From positions 62,001 through 126,000 of the forward strand of contig WACJ01000429.1 in the NCBI GenBank assembly GCA_008973525.1: a DNA stretch of 64,000 nt, given 5' to 3'. Positions 25,801 through 38,243 of this stretch are shown here, one piece after another. The first letter of the stretch is position 1. Every line of letters begins with the position of its first letter. Both the position numbers and the translations under genes were made by a program. Origin of the DNA: Stenopsyche tienmushanensis (Eukaryota > Arthropoda > Insecta > Trichoptera > Stenopsychidae). The notes under the pieces are model-generated. The model saw only the letters and a list, made by a program, of their open reading frames with translations. It made no database searches and was not told the DNA's origin.

Positions 25801-28800
25801 AGTATTCTAAGCGTTTCCAAACTTCACAGTAGCTATAGTAGCAAATTATAAAATTGTCATGATCGATAGTGGAGTTCGATCGTTGCCAAACTTCAGAACT
25901 AGAACCTTTTCAAAATGTATCATACTTGAGCTAAATATTGAAAGTGGCATAATTTCCGAGTTTTATTTGAAAATGTCTGATTGTTCTAGATTCTAGAATC
26001 TAGATAATGTATGGAAGAGCATTTTTGTGCCCTTCTCAATACAAATTTTAAAAACTTTACCCTATTTCTCGGATGTCATTGAAAAACTACTAGAGGTATT
26101 TTTTTTTCTGATTTTGACTGAAAAGTGCTTATTGAAGTACATTGCATTTAATACCAGTTTGATAAATTCAAAATGTATCTATCATTACATAATCATTAAC
26201 AAATAACTATAAATTCGCACTCATTCATAGATCCACTTCTTTCGAAAAAATGATGTTCAAATAATAACCATAAGTGAAAGGCAACAGAAAAACATTATGG
26301 ATAATGGATATGACATCTTCAATAAATGATTTATAGTTAAGGTTTTATTTAGTAAAATTTCAATGTTGTTGAATTGATAGCATTTATCATCGTATTCAAC
26401 ACGATCACCCTGGTGGCCCGCAATGTGTGCGTTCATGAAAAAAAATCAAATGCGATAACCATTCATTTAGAAATAATTTATGGTTGATTCTTAATTATGA
26501 TTTAATATATAATATTTGCTTATCAAACAAGGAAAACCAAATGATATTATCTCACCCTTTCACAACATTGAAATCAATAAAAGCATTTTATTACAATGAG
26601 CCAATGGAGTATTTTTAAAATTTATGATATTTTTGTTGAATATTAATTTTAAACGTATGTCCTTATTTTCTTATGTGATGGAATTGACGCCTTAATTTAA
26701 ATTAAAACCGCAATACTTTATAGCCTTGACATTTCAAAATGTATTGATTATCCTTGTACATTTGATTTTTTTGCAGTCGTTTTGCAGTTTTTTAGTAATT
26801 AAATGTAGTTGATTGACTTGTGCACGTCTATGTTGTGATCGTAGTTCATATTCACACCTGTCGTCGTGCGCTTGTCTTCAAGAACAATTCTCAAGTTCTC
26901 GGAAGATTTGTCCCGTTCAAGAATTGATTCCTCAAGGACAGACGATATTTTATTGGCATTCCAGGAATTGTGAACCGATTAATTTATAGCGTAGACGAAC
27001 CATTTGCGAAATGGGCGGGATGTTCATATTTTTATTTTATTCAAATTCGAACGAGATCATGTGCAGTGAAAGTGAAATTCAAATTTGAATGTTTGAGGCC
27101 AGATCGCAAATATATTTATGATGCATACACGAGGAATGTCACCATCAATATTTTGGTGTGGAGGCAATCAATTTTGGAATCTCCGTGCTAAAAATGCATC
27201 GATGACTGTGGTCAATTACAGATTTATGTTGCCCCAAATTGACCCCCGATATTTATTAGCATTCATATATTTGTATTCTAGTTAGTATCTATCGATTACC
27301 ATTATAGTTGAAATCATCGTTAGGCATGCATAGCAGAAGAAAATAAATTGGTTTTTTTTTTAAGGATTAACTATAAACATCCGGTACTGAGTGCATATAA
27401 TGAATCAATCAACTATTTGAACCATAATTTTCCCAAGTATCACTGCTCCGGAACTCTTCCTCGGCAATATCTAAGAACACCATGAACAAAATCCCGGATC
27501 TTCAATCACATATCCGTGTTTTTCAATACATAAAATTACACTAAGGAACATCCGCATGTGCCAACTTATCTATCAATAAGATTGATGCTACGATTGAAAT
27601 TCTTAGACACGCACTTCGCATACTAAACCTAATCTCACCCAATATAATTGCGTTTGATCCTGTTTATCCGCCGACGGAAATTAATCTCATTCGATCGATT
27701 AAATCAAAATTCGTTTAGATCCTTGATTCATCAGATCGGTGTTTGCATATTAAAAGCCAAAAGCACCACTTCAACGACTGCATAGATAGATACGTGCTCA
27801 GCAAATTGATTATCATAAAAATGACTAATCGGTCTTTTCTCATCGACATGTTTTCCTTCTTTTTAAATATGCATGCTATTATCGGGATAATTCACACTGA
27901 ATCATTTTTAAGGCGACTAGACAAAGGACATTGAGCTGAAGTCCTTATAGTATCAATGGAAGACATACATTTTTTTTATTTATACATAAGTCTCGATTTG
28001 ACCACAATGTGGGAAAACAATCATCATTGTGTCGGTTTGGATCAATTATTTTGCATTACAATCAATCATTATAATGGAGGGTTCAAACTTTTGTTCCGCA
28101 TATGTGATAAACTTCTTTGATAATATGATTTAAAGTCGGCTCTGATTGAAAATTGTATCTCTAGATTGAAGCTCTCCGGTGATGTATTTATTACAATTTT
28201 ATAACTTTACAAAAATTGTTCCATTTCAACCTCAACTATAATCAATAAAAGTAATAGGTGTGTACCGAATACATATCATCGGTTGGTATTTTTAGCACAG
28301 TAAGGAAATGGTTAATGGAATATTTTTGATTTAAGTTCTAATCAGTAATTCTTAAATTTACAAAACACTTTGAAGAATAACCTGCTAAACCTTGATTCTA
28401 TATTTTTGATGTACTGAAAAAATCACTAGTTTTAGTATAAATAAATGATAAAAATATATTATTCCCATGATATTTCTAAAGAAATATACAGATATGTTAT
28501 CATTAATTTAAAAATCATATTATAAAATGAGCATTCCTTTCTGAGACACCCTAAATTTGACATTTCGAAAATGTTATGCGATCCTAATATTTGAATTTCA
28601 AAGCTCCAAATGCGATTAAAACGCATTTTTTGCCATCATCTTAACAACTTCCAATTGTTCGTCAGTCCCATCCGTTAATTTCGCGGCTTTGAATGCATGA
28701 AAGAGCGTATTTATTATAAACCTTTTATGAATTGTTAAATATTCATAAGTGTTTATATGTTACTCAATTGTTTATCGTCGAATGCTCCGTCGAATCGATA

Positions 28801-30504
28801 AGCAGCTTGGGAAAGGACCGGCGATTCGTCATGGCGACTGATGACTGTGTAGTGATTTCTCCGGATATTTCAATCGATCCAATCTCATGCTATGCTCTAT
28901 CTATCTGAGAATTTTGTATGAGGATAAATCGCAAATAATCATCAAAAGCCACGAGGCTTTCGTCTCAGATCGACACCCATTAAAAACCGAATTTTTTGGG
29001 CGCCTGATATTTAGACATGGTTGCACTTAGCAAATACCAAAGGGATCAAATCAAGTGAAATGGTCAATGCTAATGCTTCAAATTGATTTGGTCCTTCTGT
29101 TGGACAGTTGGCTTAGCTTGGGCAATTAGTCCTTTGTGTGCAGCAGTATCAATAGGATATCTGTGCTTGGCGTGTAATCTAGCACCTCAGCCTCTAAAAC
29201 GCAAACATTTATCCTGAAGAGTCCTTACGCCGCCAAGTTGACCCTTTTCCACTGAATGTTTGCTGTTATACAGTCAGACTCGTTTTCTAAGACTTGATGA
29301 CCTTTTAACTTTAGTGGGTCATCGATGCAAATAGCAATTAAGTAGGTATTTCCGTTCTGTATAACGAAAGTGAAAATAAACTGCACCTGACACAGTGCCC
29401 GAGTAAGCAATCAGGAAATAAACCGCACCTCACTCGGGCCACAAAGCAAAATACCTGCCTTTGAACAGGGCCTCTCGGTTTGGCGAAAACTAGTTTCGTA
29501 GGTCATGGAGTAGATTTTTAAATAGTATAATATCCATGAATGAATTCAAATCACGACTTCTCAAACTTTGTGGTTTGTCATCGGCCGAATGCTTAATATA
29601 TATGTTGTATACGTCGCGGTCAGGCATTTAAAAATAGCAATGTTTTTACATACTAATTCAGACCAGCTATTTTTTCATTTTTAAAAATACACGATATTTA
29701 AATATATACGCTTTTAAATGGTAAAAATGTAAATATTACAATGTAATCAAATTTAGCGCCAAGCAGATTAGGCAATCTCTTCGGGCGGTTGATCTAAAGG
29801 GCGGCTCACCAAACAATAAATGACAACCGAGCCAACAACAGATAAATCACTCAAAATGCAGAGAGCATGATTAAAAAAGTCATCAAGCATTTTTGGTATA
29901 CTGTAATGGCGACCATAAAAATGTGCAAAATATTTTTTTATAACTTCATATAGGCCAAAATATAAAGGCAAAATGTATCATAATTTTAGCTCATTTTTAA
30001 ACAAACTCAAAGTCAATTTATACTTGTGTAATTTTATCATCGACGCAAAATACAACAATGATCGATTGTATCAAGAAGGCTGATAAATACATATGAACTC
30101 GGTTATAACGAGCACAATCAAAACATAGTAAGCTATTAAAATAGTTTCACATTTTTATTTATGTTACTTCATTGATAATTTATCATATCCTTATCAATAA
30201 TATCCTGAGCGTCCTTCCTCCAATTGTTTATATCCAAGCACATGATGTCTTTGTTCATTTTATCAGTCCAACATTGTCAAAGTTTCCAACTGATCTATTT
30301 TAATTAACTATTGTTTTGCTATCATATATGTTCAAACACTCCCTGATTTTATCTATAATATAATTCTTTAATGCATTTTGATTTTAAATCTCTCCGATGG
30401 TAATTTTCTTGCCAATATTTTGATAGTAAAAAGTAACATTATATTTAAAGATGAATTCCAAATTTTTAAGCTCCCTAATCATTTTTATGATACATATACA
30501 TATA
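25801..30504. other. Long non-coding stretch, nothing recognised
   Basis: AT-rich DNA with GC-richer spots near 26850-27200, 28650-28990 and 29220-29470. A short direct repeat (AAATAAAC.GCACCT) occurs at about 29374 and 29417. No exon, RNA gene or element ends recognised. Confidence 0.4.
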
Positions 30505-31398
30505 TTAGGGTGTCCCATAAGTTTCTTTCGTTTTCGTATTAAGAAAAAAATAAACAATAATTTGTATTACATCAAAATTTATTAAATAATATATGATCCA
30601 TTCTGTTCTATTGCCTTTCTCCATCTCTCCGGAAGCCTCATAATGCCTTCTTGCCAAAATTTCTCAGGTTTGTTGGCAAAATATTGATCAAGGTACATTT
30701 TTATATCATTTTTTGAATTAAAATTTTTACCACGTAAAGAATTTTTCAATGAAAGAAATAAATAATAATCTGAAGGTGCAATGTCCGGAGAGTATGGAGG
30801 GTGAGGTAAAACATTCCAATCAAATGATAATAATTTATTTCTGACCAGCAAAGACACATAAAGCCTGGCGTTATCGTAATGAAAAACAACGCCTCGTCTG
30901 TTCGTTAAATCTGGCCGTTTTCTGGTAATTGCATCCTTTAGATTGTCTAGTCGAAAACAATATTTTTTTTTTAATTGATCGTTTCACCTTGCTGAAGTAG
31001 CTCATAATTAACTACCCCCTTCCAGTTCCACCAAATGCATAGCAAAACTTTTTTTTGATGTAGGCCAAGTTTAGTACCCTTGGTTCAAGACCGTTTACGT
31101 TGGATATTCTCATAGAGTATCCAACTTTCATCTCCAGTAACAAGTCTCTTCAAAAAAGGTTGGCTATTATGTCATTGGAGAAGAAGATCACATGTTGAAA
31201 TACGCTGAAGTTTAATTGAGTCAGTGAGTTCATGAGGATGCCACACATCTGAACGATTGATGTAGCCCAATTTTGTCAGATGATTATGGACAGATTTTCA
31301 TGAAATTTCTAGCTTGTTATCTATTTCGCGAACAGTATATCGTGGGTTTTCTTCAACCATGTTCCGTGTTCATCAAGAAACTTATTGGGACAATCTAA
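30505..31398 (-). mobile_element. Mariner-family transposon, degenerate
   Basis: The left end TTAGGGTGTCCCATAAGTTT (30505) is inverted near the right end (to 31398), and TA flanks both sides (30503-30504 and 31399-31400). The minus strand encodes a mariner transposase. A clear C-terminal block includes the YDNAR motif with the second Asp and YSPDIAPSDY with the third Asp, spaced DD34D, preceded by the conserved LKDAI..KRP region. The C-terminal 90 codons (30582-30857) are still open and end in a natural stop. Upstream the frame is broken by indels and stops, and the N-terminal DNA-binding part is shortened. At about 0.9 kb it is a dead copy. Confidence 0.9.
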
Positions 31399-32936
31399 TA
31401 CATCCATCCAAAATCATTTTCAAAATTATTTTGGATTACTTTTAAACAGAAAATCAAACTATATTTATTTTAAATTATAATATTTCAATCAAATAAAACT
31501 GGTTTTAACTACCTCAAGTTTGTGTGTGTGATTTTTAGCTTGCTTGTTATAAGCGTGAAATGCATTTCGTATGTACGCACTCCAAATATTACAAGCATAC
31601 AAAGCATGGTACCTTCTTGAAAATAACATGAAGTTGAATTTACATGTCATTGGATAATTCTAATCTTGAATATTGTAAATAATATATATAAATGTTGAAT
31701 AAAATCGTGCTTGTGAAGGTCGTGACTGTAAAGTACATCCGCTGACGATCGTCTCACTGTTACAACGTATCGAATTACGTTCAACTTCTTTATTTACTGA
31801 TGTGAATAAAAAATATATAAATCCACCATATATTAAGAACATATAAAGATGGTTCTAAGATATTTCCGGTGATAGCATTTCGAGGATCCCTGAATGGACC
31901 TCCAGCTTCGATACTTCGCTGTCGGCTTTTATGAGTAATCAATTACGATTTCACAGCTTCTTTGTTCTTGGAGTTGGCGGCAAATTCTAATTTTTGAGGC
32001 CTCGCCGAAAGTTGTCACTACTGGCTTTTCACACAATTTATATGGTTTCTCGTCGAGGTGCTCTTCCTGTGAGGTCTGACAATATTGACACGCCAGGTCC
32101 TGAACTACGTACCTGCAAGTCCTGGAAACTTAAGAAGGCCCCACTTTGATATGTAATATATACGCTGCCGACATGAGAAAAAATCAGGTTTATACGCTTT
32201 TTTTCGTCGTCCGAAGCCATGAATGATACCGTCCTCGTCATGTTCAGTGAGCTATGTAGGACTCTAAAATTCTTCACTATACGATAATTATTTTGAAGTC
32301 CGATCACGACAATCTCCGCCCTAATGATAATTGAAGTGATAGGTCATCATAATAAGTAGCCACTCTTTTTTGTTCGTCGATATTTACATATTTTTTACGG
32401 GTCACCCTGTAGGGGATTGGATAGTTTTATTGGGCACGCTACAAGGAAGACAGTTGTAAAGCAATTTTCTTCGATTCGGGGATTCTGTGAATAAGGTAGA
32501 TTCATAGGGCCCGCCTTCGAAGATTAATAAGCCCATTACCCGGAATCGACGATTTTATTTTATATCTCCTTTATTTATTGTAAGCTTTATGAGCCGTTGT
32601 GATGGTCGCCGTTGACCCCAAATCTACGGCGGCATCTTATTATTGGACCTGACCATCTTCCTAGAAGCAATTTTCCCATTTTATGGATTCGAATGAAATT
32701 ATTGGACATCGTGGATACAATTCAAACACATAAATAATCATCTTAGCTTTGCATTTGATGTCATAATTACAATTTAAATGCAATCATGTTTATCTTATAT
32801 ACACTCGGTTCTCACATAGCAAACCAGACAATTTTTATTGAATATAAAAATATGTTTTAAAGTGTGATAAAGTATGGTAGTGGAAATGAGAGGAGCCACG
32901 TATGTCGGTGCGCGAATAATGATATTCTTCACCATG
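31399..32936. other. Non-coding stretch with one candidate frame
   Basis: Contains the open frame 32038-32307 and a GC-richer patch at about 32480-32680. Nothing identified. Confidence 0.4.
32038..32307 (-). other. Unrecognised 89-codon open frame
   Basis: An ATG-initiated frame of 89 codons of mixed composition. No signal peptide or domain recognised and no supporting splice or promoter signals. It may be a decayed retroelement or gene piece, or chance. Confidence 0.18.
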
Positions 32937-33030
32937 GAAGTCCTAAGTCCTGAACAAGTTATTTACAGCAAAAAATTAAACATATTTTTACTTTGTATAA
33001 TACTGTGTATAGCTTAAACTATAATTATAC
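32937..33030. repeat. Repeat shared with 38150-38243, abutting hAT-N1 copy 2
   Basis: About 95 bases match the reverse complement of 38150-38243. They lie immediately left of the hAT-N1 copy at 33031, and part of the sequence (the ATTTACAGCAAAAAATTAAA area) resembles the region left of the corresponding point in copy 1 (near 17020-17050). It is probably internal sequence of a longer hAT-N1 relative. Confidence 0.5.
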
Positions 33031-33458
33031 TATAATACTTTGATGTGATTCTTAATTATATTATGGAAGAATACAAAAAATCTGAACCCCATATCTATTA
33101 TATTTCATATCGATATTCCCATTATTAAAGTCGAGGTGTAGTAAATACATCACCGGTAGGGAAAGGTTAATATAATAATTTGAAAAACATATATGTACTG
33201 TATATATGTGGATACATAGAATAGACAGTTACTGCCCCTAGGCATCGCCTAAGCTCACCAATTAGTAGTTACGCCACTGTTTCCAAGCGTCTAGATTTCG
33301 GCGAGAATGTCTCGATTTAGTAGCCTTCATCGTGCTGGTGAGGTGTATAGTTTCTGTTAGATAAAAATTTCAATCCCGATTTTTTCGGAATTACGTTTAC
33401 TAATCCCGGGATTCATGAGCACCTAAAACTGTTCGGGATCCCGGGATTGGATTCCCTA
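33031..33458. mobile_element. hAT family N1, copy 2 (right part)
   Basis: Closely similar to the right 400 bases of the element at 16895-17437 and to 61901-62325, including the CCCCTAGGC..CGCCTAA block and the palindromic CCCGGGAT subterminal motifs. It ends at the terminal CGGGATTGGATTCCCTA at 33458. The left terminus is not recognisable, so this copy is truncated or rearranged on that side. Confidence 0.75.
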
Positions 33459-36375
33459 GTTGTAACCTTATTTTATGGATGATCCTCGTATAACATGAAT
33501 TATGCGATGTTTTTCTGGAACCGCATAGTGCTTTTGACGAGGGCTGAGTATATTATACTAAAATACACGAATTATCAAACAATTTGTCAATTTACGGGTC
33601 AAATGATTTTGAATTGATACTTCATATAAATAATTATTGATTGCTTGATGTTCAGTATATTTGAGGGTTAACAAAATCGGATCATTGACTTTTGAAATTA
33701 AAAATCACTTGGTGCGACCATAGAATATTAATTAGCCTATTTGATACATCTTCGATGCTAATTTTATGTCGTGATGCCTAGTTTAATAATGGTGGCGTCA
33801 CTACAATGATGAACTCTGCGCCATCAAAAAAATGGTAAAATAGGTCTTCAACAGCAAAAAACAGCAATGATCTTTAAAGTGTGCCAAGAATTTTAACACG
33901 TGTCAATTTTACAAATGATTTATTTCCATTGAAGATGACTCCCAAAACGAGATGCATCCTGTCGGTGAAGTGTTTGAGACACATGGGTAGATAAGTGGTC
34001 TAAAAAATCGAAATGGTAACCGGCAATCATCACAGGTATGGCGCTGATTCTATAACAAAAGTAATTGCCGACATCAGATCACCATATCTTTTTCCTCATT
34101 TTTAAAACAACCATTGTTAATCAATAGTCGTTATTAGCATTGCCAAAAATATGCTAATGTCTCCATGACCTATATTTTTATCGATCCTAGAATTAAACAA
34201 ATTTAAAAAAAGACAGTATAAATCATTTTTTTAAATGTTTATATTATCTGGAAGCGATGAGTAATGATTGTTGATATTGTATAAAGCCTGCATATTAAAT
34301 ATACATAACGCATATGTAAATATTTGAAGTAACGCAGACTTTGAAGCAAAATATAATTGTGACGCTTTTAAATTTGAGGTTAAAAATTTGACGTTTATTC
34401 ACCATGTCTCCCATGTGTATTAAATATGTTAATTTATCGATCAAGTACAACGTTTCTAATAATAAAAAAAAAAATGATTAGCCATACAATCATGATAAAT
34501 AAATCGCTGACGATAATTGATCGTCCCCAAAGGAAGTGCCTCATAAATATGGGTCACATTCTTGGTAGACGGAAATAGCCGTAAAAATTAGGTGTCTTAA
34601 TAAAAGGCGCAGAAATGACTCAGATTAAAATAAAGGCGAAATTATTAAATCGTATAAATATAAAAAAAAAACATGTAAAATAAAATAAAAAACTGCGACA
34701 AAAATTTCGACCAAAAAAAAGCGATAAGGGAGAGATGGTGATTTTGACATTTGACATGACTGACATGGTCGCATATCTCCTTCATACAAACTTTCGTGTT
34801 AATTATCAGTATATAACATATTAAATCAGGTGAATGCACTCGTTTCGAGTGAAAAGGTTGTATATTTTTGAATTAAGCTTTATTTTCGGCATTGAGCCTC
34901 CGTACAATAGGCCAGTTTGCTGCCTGCAACAAAAGATCCGCCAGTGTGCGTAATTACAGGGCGCACAAAAGGCTTTCCTTGTTCAGGTATAAATACGATG
35001 GAATTACACAATAGTCCATGTCCGAAACAACTAAGCCTGTTTCCAGTACACCACGCACCGCGTAATAACTTTTGACCATCATCTACTTAACCGCCGATTT
35101 ATAAGATGTTATCTTCGATTCTTGCAAGGAGCTTAATGCATGCAGCGATCGGGCGGACGAGAAAAACTCACAAATCCTGCATATAATTGTACATCAAATA
35201 TGACACCATATGCCAAAAATAAAACGTCGTTGAAAATCACAATGGGAATGATTTTGCTATTACTTTTTTTCAAATAACTTTTCGCCCTAAATGTTTTTAA
35301 AATAGCAAGGAAAATGAAATATATTTTGACCTTTTATGTAATATTTTCGTAAAAGTATAAACATCATAGTAAACATGACATTTTATATTTAGATTAACAG
35401 TTTGGGTTTTTATGTGGTCTTTCCATTTTAAATGTTCCGCTGAAACAGAGGTACCCAGGACCCTCTCTTGAACGACATATTTTTGCGGATCCCATCCCAA
35501 CCCTAAACATTTTTATAAATATGGACATTTTGATTAGGATGTATAATTAAAAAAATAGAAAATTGATAAAATAATAATTTTCCACATATTTCCACACATT
35601 CTTGAATTTATAGACCCTAAATTTTGCGCCTTGAAATAGAGAACAATCTCCTCTAATTCCAGTACGATCTACAATCTCTCTGCTATTGTACACCAGAAAG
35701 TATTATTTGCAAGTTGCATAATCAGATCTAAGAAGTAACCAAAAGTTTATGAATTCAATTTTGTTGAATTGTAGTTTCAATGACGTATCGCATAATTCCA
35801 GTTTAAGAACCTATACGCTGATTTTTTTTACAAAATATATTCATTTAGCATAATTAATAAAGTACACTAGTGCAATACCACACAAAGAAATAAAGTTTTT
35901 ATGTTTTGATTCTATTTATTGAAGTGCTTTCATATATTTTTAATTGCGCTAAAAATTAATTATTTGGGAGGTAAATTAAAAATTCAAATGTACCTCTTTT
36001 CGATATTTGAGTCAATATTTTTACTATGCTTATGTTATTTCTGCAAGCATAAACAATAAGTGGACAAAGTTTTATCGCAATCGAATGAACGGTATGCCAG
36101 CGCATTAAATACGGACAAACAAATATTGATGTTTACATATTAGAAAACTATGTCTATGTTACTTGCGCAATTCTTAGCAATAAGTGAACGTTAAAGTTTT
36201 TTTGCAATCTGATGAAAGATATAGCAGCGCATTACATACGAACAAACAGACATTAATTTTTATATTTTAGATTTAGGATTATACATTTAATGGTGTTTGT
36301 TTGGCGTTTAAAATTTAATTACCATCACCCTCTTGGCGATTTTTTTGCTGATCTTTTTTGATGTTATTTTTGCAG
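33459..36375. other. Non-coding stretch before the RUNX exon
   Basis: AT-rich DNA containing the MITE-like segment at 35455-35813 and a GC-richer patch at 34860-35160. A strong pyrimidine tract precedes the splice acceptor at 36374-36375. Presumably the intron upstream of the first visible RUNX exon. Confidence 0.5.
35455..35813. mobile_element. Small hAT-like MITE, copy 2 (diverged)
   Basis: The internal block around GATCCCATCCCAACCCTAAA and the right end GTTTAAGAACCTA match the element at 2886-3133 in the same orientation. The left terminus is too diverged to place. Confidence 0.4.
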
Positions 36376-36501
36376 ACACGAATATAATGGGAGCCGCCGA
36401 ATGGTCCGGATATACAGGATCAGGAACACCACAGTACGGATCCCCGATTCAGACGTACTGCGAGCCGCCCGATCATCCGTCCACCTTGCATTTACCCACA
36501 G
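36376..36501 (+). CDS. lz: RUNX transcription factor, penultimate coding exon visible
   Basis: This 126-base internal exon is bounded by a TTTTTGCAG acceptor and an ACAG|GTAAAT donor. It starts and ends in phase 1: two bases complete a codon from the previous exon, 41 codons follow, and the final G joins TA of the next exon to make Val. The encoded peptide is rich in Gly, Pro, Ser and Tyr, like the disordered transactivation region after a Runt domain. The phase match with 41150 and the continuing composition support it as part of the same gene. Because its length is a multiple of three and the phases match, the exon could be skipped without disturbing the frame. The lozenge assignment rests on the C-terminus and on the neighbour, since runt, RunxA and RunxB usually cluster together in insects while lozenge sits apart. 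It is an inference. Confidence 0.72.
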
Positions 36502-37153
36502 GTAAATTTGAACATTTCTCAAAATTTAGCACTATTGTCATTGTGAATTCCGCACGTCGCTATTCACATGACCTGGCCAAATTTTCAACTGTCCACACAC
36601 ATGCATCAAATAGCTGGAAATCATGGAATTCACAATTTCCGTCACGCCTCTCCTGACCGTCGGCAAATTGGCAATCGATTTTAATAGCCATTCTAGTTTG
36701 GGATTTCGCTGGTTTCCGATAGACCACCGGGGGTCGGATCTTCACCGCAGAACAACCGTCTTCCGCAAGATGAAAGGATTCGTCATTTTAATGGTGTCAG
36801 CCGAACAGATTGTTTGATCTATGAATCCATTCCGGGAAATATACTTAAATTGCTTTGTATATAAAAACATACGTATATTATACAAATTATACCGTATATT
36901 GGCCTGAACACTATTTTTTTCAAGGCTGTAATATGTTGTTGTTCAATTAAAATTTCAAACAACGTTTGCAACAAATTTTCGACTTCAAGGACTCTATAAA
37001 GCACTTATAAATAGATTAATACGCTGTATTAGTGTATTTGTGCAAATGTTTCAGTGTTGAAATACACCCAAATATGACTTCATCTCAAACAGACTCATCA
37101 GATAAGAAGATATTTACAAGTTAGCAACTTATCAACAAACATAGCAATGATGT

Positions 37154-37477
37154 TTGCTTGAAGAGGAACTTCATCACCAATTTGAAGCAGAGAGTGACCA
37201 TAAAAAACGAACAACTTGCCCTGGTCATGATTTGGACGATTTACATGAAGACATATATAATACGCAGTTCAGTGTTGGAATAGCAAGCTCTGCATCGAAA
37301 AGAAAGCCATATTATATTCTTCATTTCTATTTTTTCACAGTTTCAATTTTCCTTGAAATATTCTTAATTACTCTATTAGTCCAATCATCATATGATCATG
37401 ACCTTGCGTGCAAATCACATGGTTTCAAACACGAAGTTCTGCAGAAGCTCCTTCGTCCTATGTATTCAAATCTATAG
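37154..37477 (+). other. Unrecognised open frame beside the MULE-like relic
   Basis: The 107-codon frame begins with an acidic, His-rich section and later becomes hydrophobic. It lies just upstream of the transposase relic in the same orientation, so it may be an earlier, frameshifted part of the same element. No motif recognised. Confidence 0.25.
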
Positions 37478-37790
37478 CCAGAAGATCTTTTGCAACGCTG
37501 TTTGGGCGGACATACGCAAAATAATAACGAAAGTTTCAACGCTGCCCTCTGGCGCTTGGCTCCAAAACATGTTTTTTGCTCGATAAAAACTATCAATCTG
37601 ACAACTTTTATTACCGCATGTATTTAAACGAAGGTATCACCTTCCTACTGCGTATGATAAAAATGATGGGTATCACAATTGAACCACAAGCAAAAATAAT
37701 TGCCAATAAAAGGGATGCGGTGCGCGTAAAAAAAAAGATAACGCTGCACCAAAAGAGGCAAGGTTGACCCGAAGACTGAAGCGGTCAGCT
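37460..37790 (+). pseudogene. Relic of a MULE-like transposase C-terminus
   Basis: From about 37478 the plus strand reads a CLGGHTQNNNESFN motif followed about 10 residues later by APKHVF. After a stop near 37624 the next frame continues as LNEGITFLLRM and a lysine-rich tail to about 37767. This order (CL-G-TQN-NESFN, W...PK, then an NDG/NEG block and a basic end) matches the C-terminal part of an uncharacterised animal transposase-like protein family that I associate with Mutator-like elements. The family assignment is from memory and unverified. At least one frameshift and one stop separate the blocks, so it is dead. It lies in the RUNX intron in sense orientation. Confidence 0.55.
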
Positions 37791-38149
37791 AAATAAAACT
37801 TTTTTGAAGAAACGGAAGGTATCCTCTATGATCCTGGTACAACAGATTAGGTTTAACTATTAAACTTTTGATTTTATTCGCACATAAACTTCGGTTCAAC
37901 TTTAAACGCATTTTTCTCGAAACTTCATTTTCCAAGCTCACGGAAGTGCTCTCATACGCCCTAGATAAGCATTTTTTATGAAATTTGGCAGACACGTGCA
38001 CAATAAATATCTTCATCGTTTAGACTACAACTGTCCAAAAATATTTAAACATTTTTATTTAATAAACAAAAAACTACAAAAAATACGTAAATAAAAGCAC
38101 ATATTTTTCTTCGATTTGCTCACTAGACTTTTATTTTTCAATATTTATT

Positions 38150-38243
38150 CTTAATTATAGTCTAAGCTATACATAATATTATATAAAGTAAAAATATGTT
38201 TAATGTTTTTGCTGCAAATCACCTGTACAGGACTTAGGACTTC
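38150..38243. repeat. Inverted copy of the repeat at 32937-33030
   Basis: The reverse complement matches 32937-33030 nearly throughout, including the GGACTTAGGACTTCC phrase at the right. Probably a fragment of a longer hAT-N1 relative. Confidence 0.5.

Noticed and set aside
1..36375. Runt DNA-binding domain exons upstream of the RUNX C-terminal exons
   Set aside because: No open frame resembling the conserved GRSGRGKSF or DGPREPR segments was seen. The exons are probably outside the window or too short for me to recognise.
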